This document shows positions 63,508 through 64,000 of a stretch of 64,000 nucleotides of DNA, piece after piece. The notes beneath the pieces are model-generated. The model saw nothing but the letters and a program-made list of their open reading frames with translations, was not told where the DNA came from and did not search any database. Where the stretch lies: positions 620,001 through 684,000 of the forward strand of contig NZ_OY781939.1 in the NCBI RefSeq assembly GCF_963677315.1. Reading direction: 5' to 3'. Both the position numbers and the translations under genes were made by a program. The DNA comes from an uncultured Sphaerochaeta sp. (lineage in GTDB: Bacteria; Spirochaetota; Spirochaetia; Sphaerochaetales; Sphaerochaetaceae). The stretch's first letter is position 1. Each line of letters opens with the position of its first letter.

Positions 63508-64000
63508 ATGAAGTTAATCAGTTGGAACGTCAACGGGCTCAGGGCAATTCAGAAAAAGGGATTTGAGGAGTATGTTTCCTCTAGTGATGCAGATATTTTC
63601 TGCTTGCAGGAGACAAAGCTGCAGGAAGACCAAATCTCCCTGAGCCTTCCTGATTATCACCTGTACTGGAGCTTTGCCGAGAAGAAGGGTTACAGTGGCA
63701 CGGCTCTTTTCAGTAAAACAGAGCCAATTGATGTTTCAACCGGAATTGGTCACCCTTTGGATAGCGAAGGGAGGACAGTTACCGCTGAATTTGAAGATTT
63801 CTATGTAGTAAGTTGTTATACACCCAACAGCCAAAGCGAATTGGCAAGGCTCGATGTACGAATGGATTGGGATGAAGCATTCAGAGCGTATGTATCTTCC
63901 CTGAAAGATATGAAGGGTGTCATTGTATGTGGTGACCTGAATGTGGCCCATAATCCAATCGATCTGAAAAACCCGAAGTCGAATGAACGAAATGCTGGGT
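63508..64000 (+). CDS. exoA: Exodeoxyribonuclease III (3' partial)
   Basis: The first 164 residues are visible and the gene runs off the window. SWNVNGLRAIQKKGF, FCLQETKLQ (metal Glu), GYSGTALFSK, YTPNSQ and VVCGDLNVAHN (catalytic Asp and Asn) identify the Xth/ExoA AP endonuclease family. TAGGAG at the asnA stop is its ribosome site, so it is co-transcribed with asnA. Confidence 0.93.
   Translation, partial: MKLISWNVNGLRAIQKKGFEEYVSSSDADIFCLQETKLQEDQISLSLPDYHLYWSFAEKKGYSGTALFSKTEPIDVSTGIGHPLDSEGRTVTAEFEDFYVVSCYTPNSQSELARLDVRMDWDEAFRAYVSSLKDMKGVIVCGDLNVAHNPIDLKNPKSNERNAG

Noticed and set aside
1..64000. tRNA, rRNA, CRISPR or insertion sequence
   Set aside because: No TPsiC-like cloverleaf arms, no repeat-spacer arrays and no transposase or integrase genes were recognised.

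Overview
The window looks like bacterial chromosome from a spirochaete, most likely Sphaerochaeta or a close relative. This is inferred from gene content, operon order and the general look of the proteins; no database search was run. GC is moderate in the core and very low in three intergenic tracts near the right end. Both strands carry genes, there are no rRNA or tRNA genes, CRISPR arrays or insertion sequences, and genes are tightly packed: nine of ten convergent gene pairs abut or overlap.

Left part (1-24.3 kb), housekeeping. A 5'-truncated helicase-associated protein faces a fused AroD-AroE enzyme. Next come an ABC-F ATPase and Maf, then the chain rpsB-tsf-(terminator)-frr-uppS-cdsA-dxr-rseP, covering translation, isoprenoid/phospholipid synthesis and site-2 proteolysis. 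On the minus strand lies rpsF-ssb-rpsR-DUF2232-rplI-dnaB. Upstream of it is a 29-residue basic protein gene with its own promoter and terminator. murD, a FemAB-like transferase, metG, hflK-hflC and a HAD phosphatase follow.

Middle part (24.3-46.2 kb), metabolism and transport. It holds an ABC-2 exporter, argG, a guanine-deaminase-like enzyme, an ArsR repressor, the oxidative TCA arm (gltA, acn, icd), an MFS carrier and a DUF212 protein. A polar amino-acid ABC importer with two paralogous binding proteins follows, then hlyIII, a ccdA-tlpA redox pair divergent from an RsmB/NSUN methyltransferase, a frameshifted DUF362-ferredoxin protein, a small membrane exporter and a UvrD/PcrA helicase.

Right part (46.2-64 kb), accessory and lineage-specific. 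Four paralogous secreted proteins of unknown function surround an operon of DUF1295-plsY and a protein that fuses fatty-acid-kinase FakA-like and FakB-like (DegV) modules. Then come type III glutamine synthetase, a GH13 alpha-glucosidase, a ParA plus small-partner cassette in very AT-rich DNA, a GH1 beta-glucosidase, asnA and the start of exonuclease III.

The most interesting signals are: (1) the FakA-FakB fusion translationally coupled to PlsY, a complete predicted route from fatty acid to acyl-phosphate to lysophosphatidate; (2) the four-member secreted family, whose C-terminal beta strand resembles that of spore-coat-U/pilin-like domains; (3) a recurring 14-bp dyad (TGNAT-N4-ATNCA, ARG-box-like) at the promoters of argG, the amino-acid transporter and glutamine synthetase, suggesting one nitrogen/arginine regulon; (4) at least seven genes whose -10 box ends only 5-8 bp before the start codon, predicting leaderless mRNAs.
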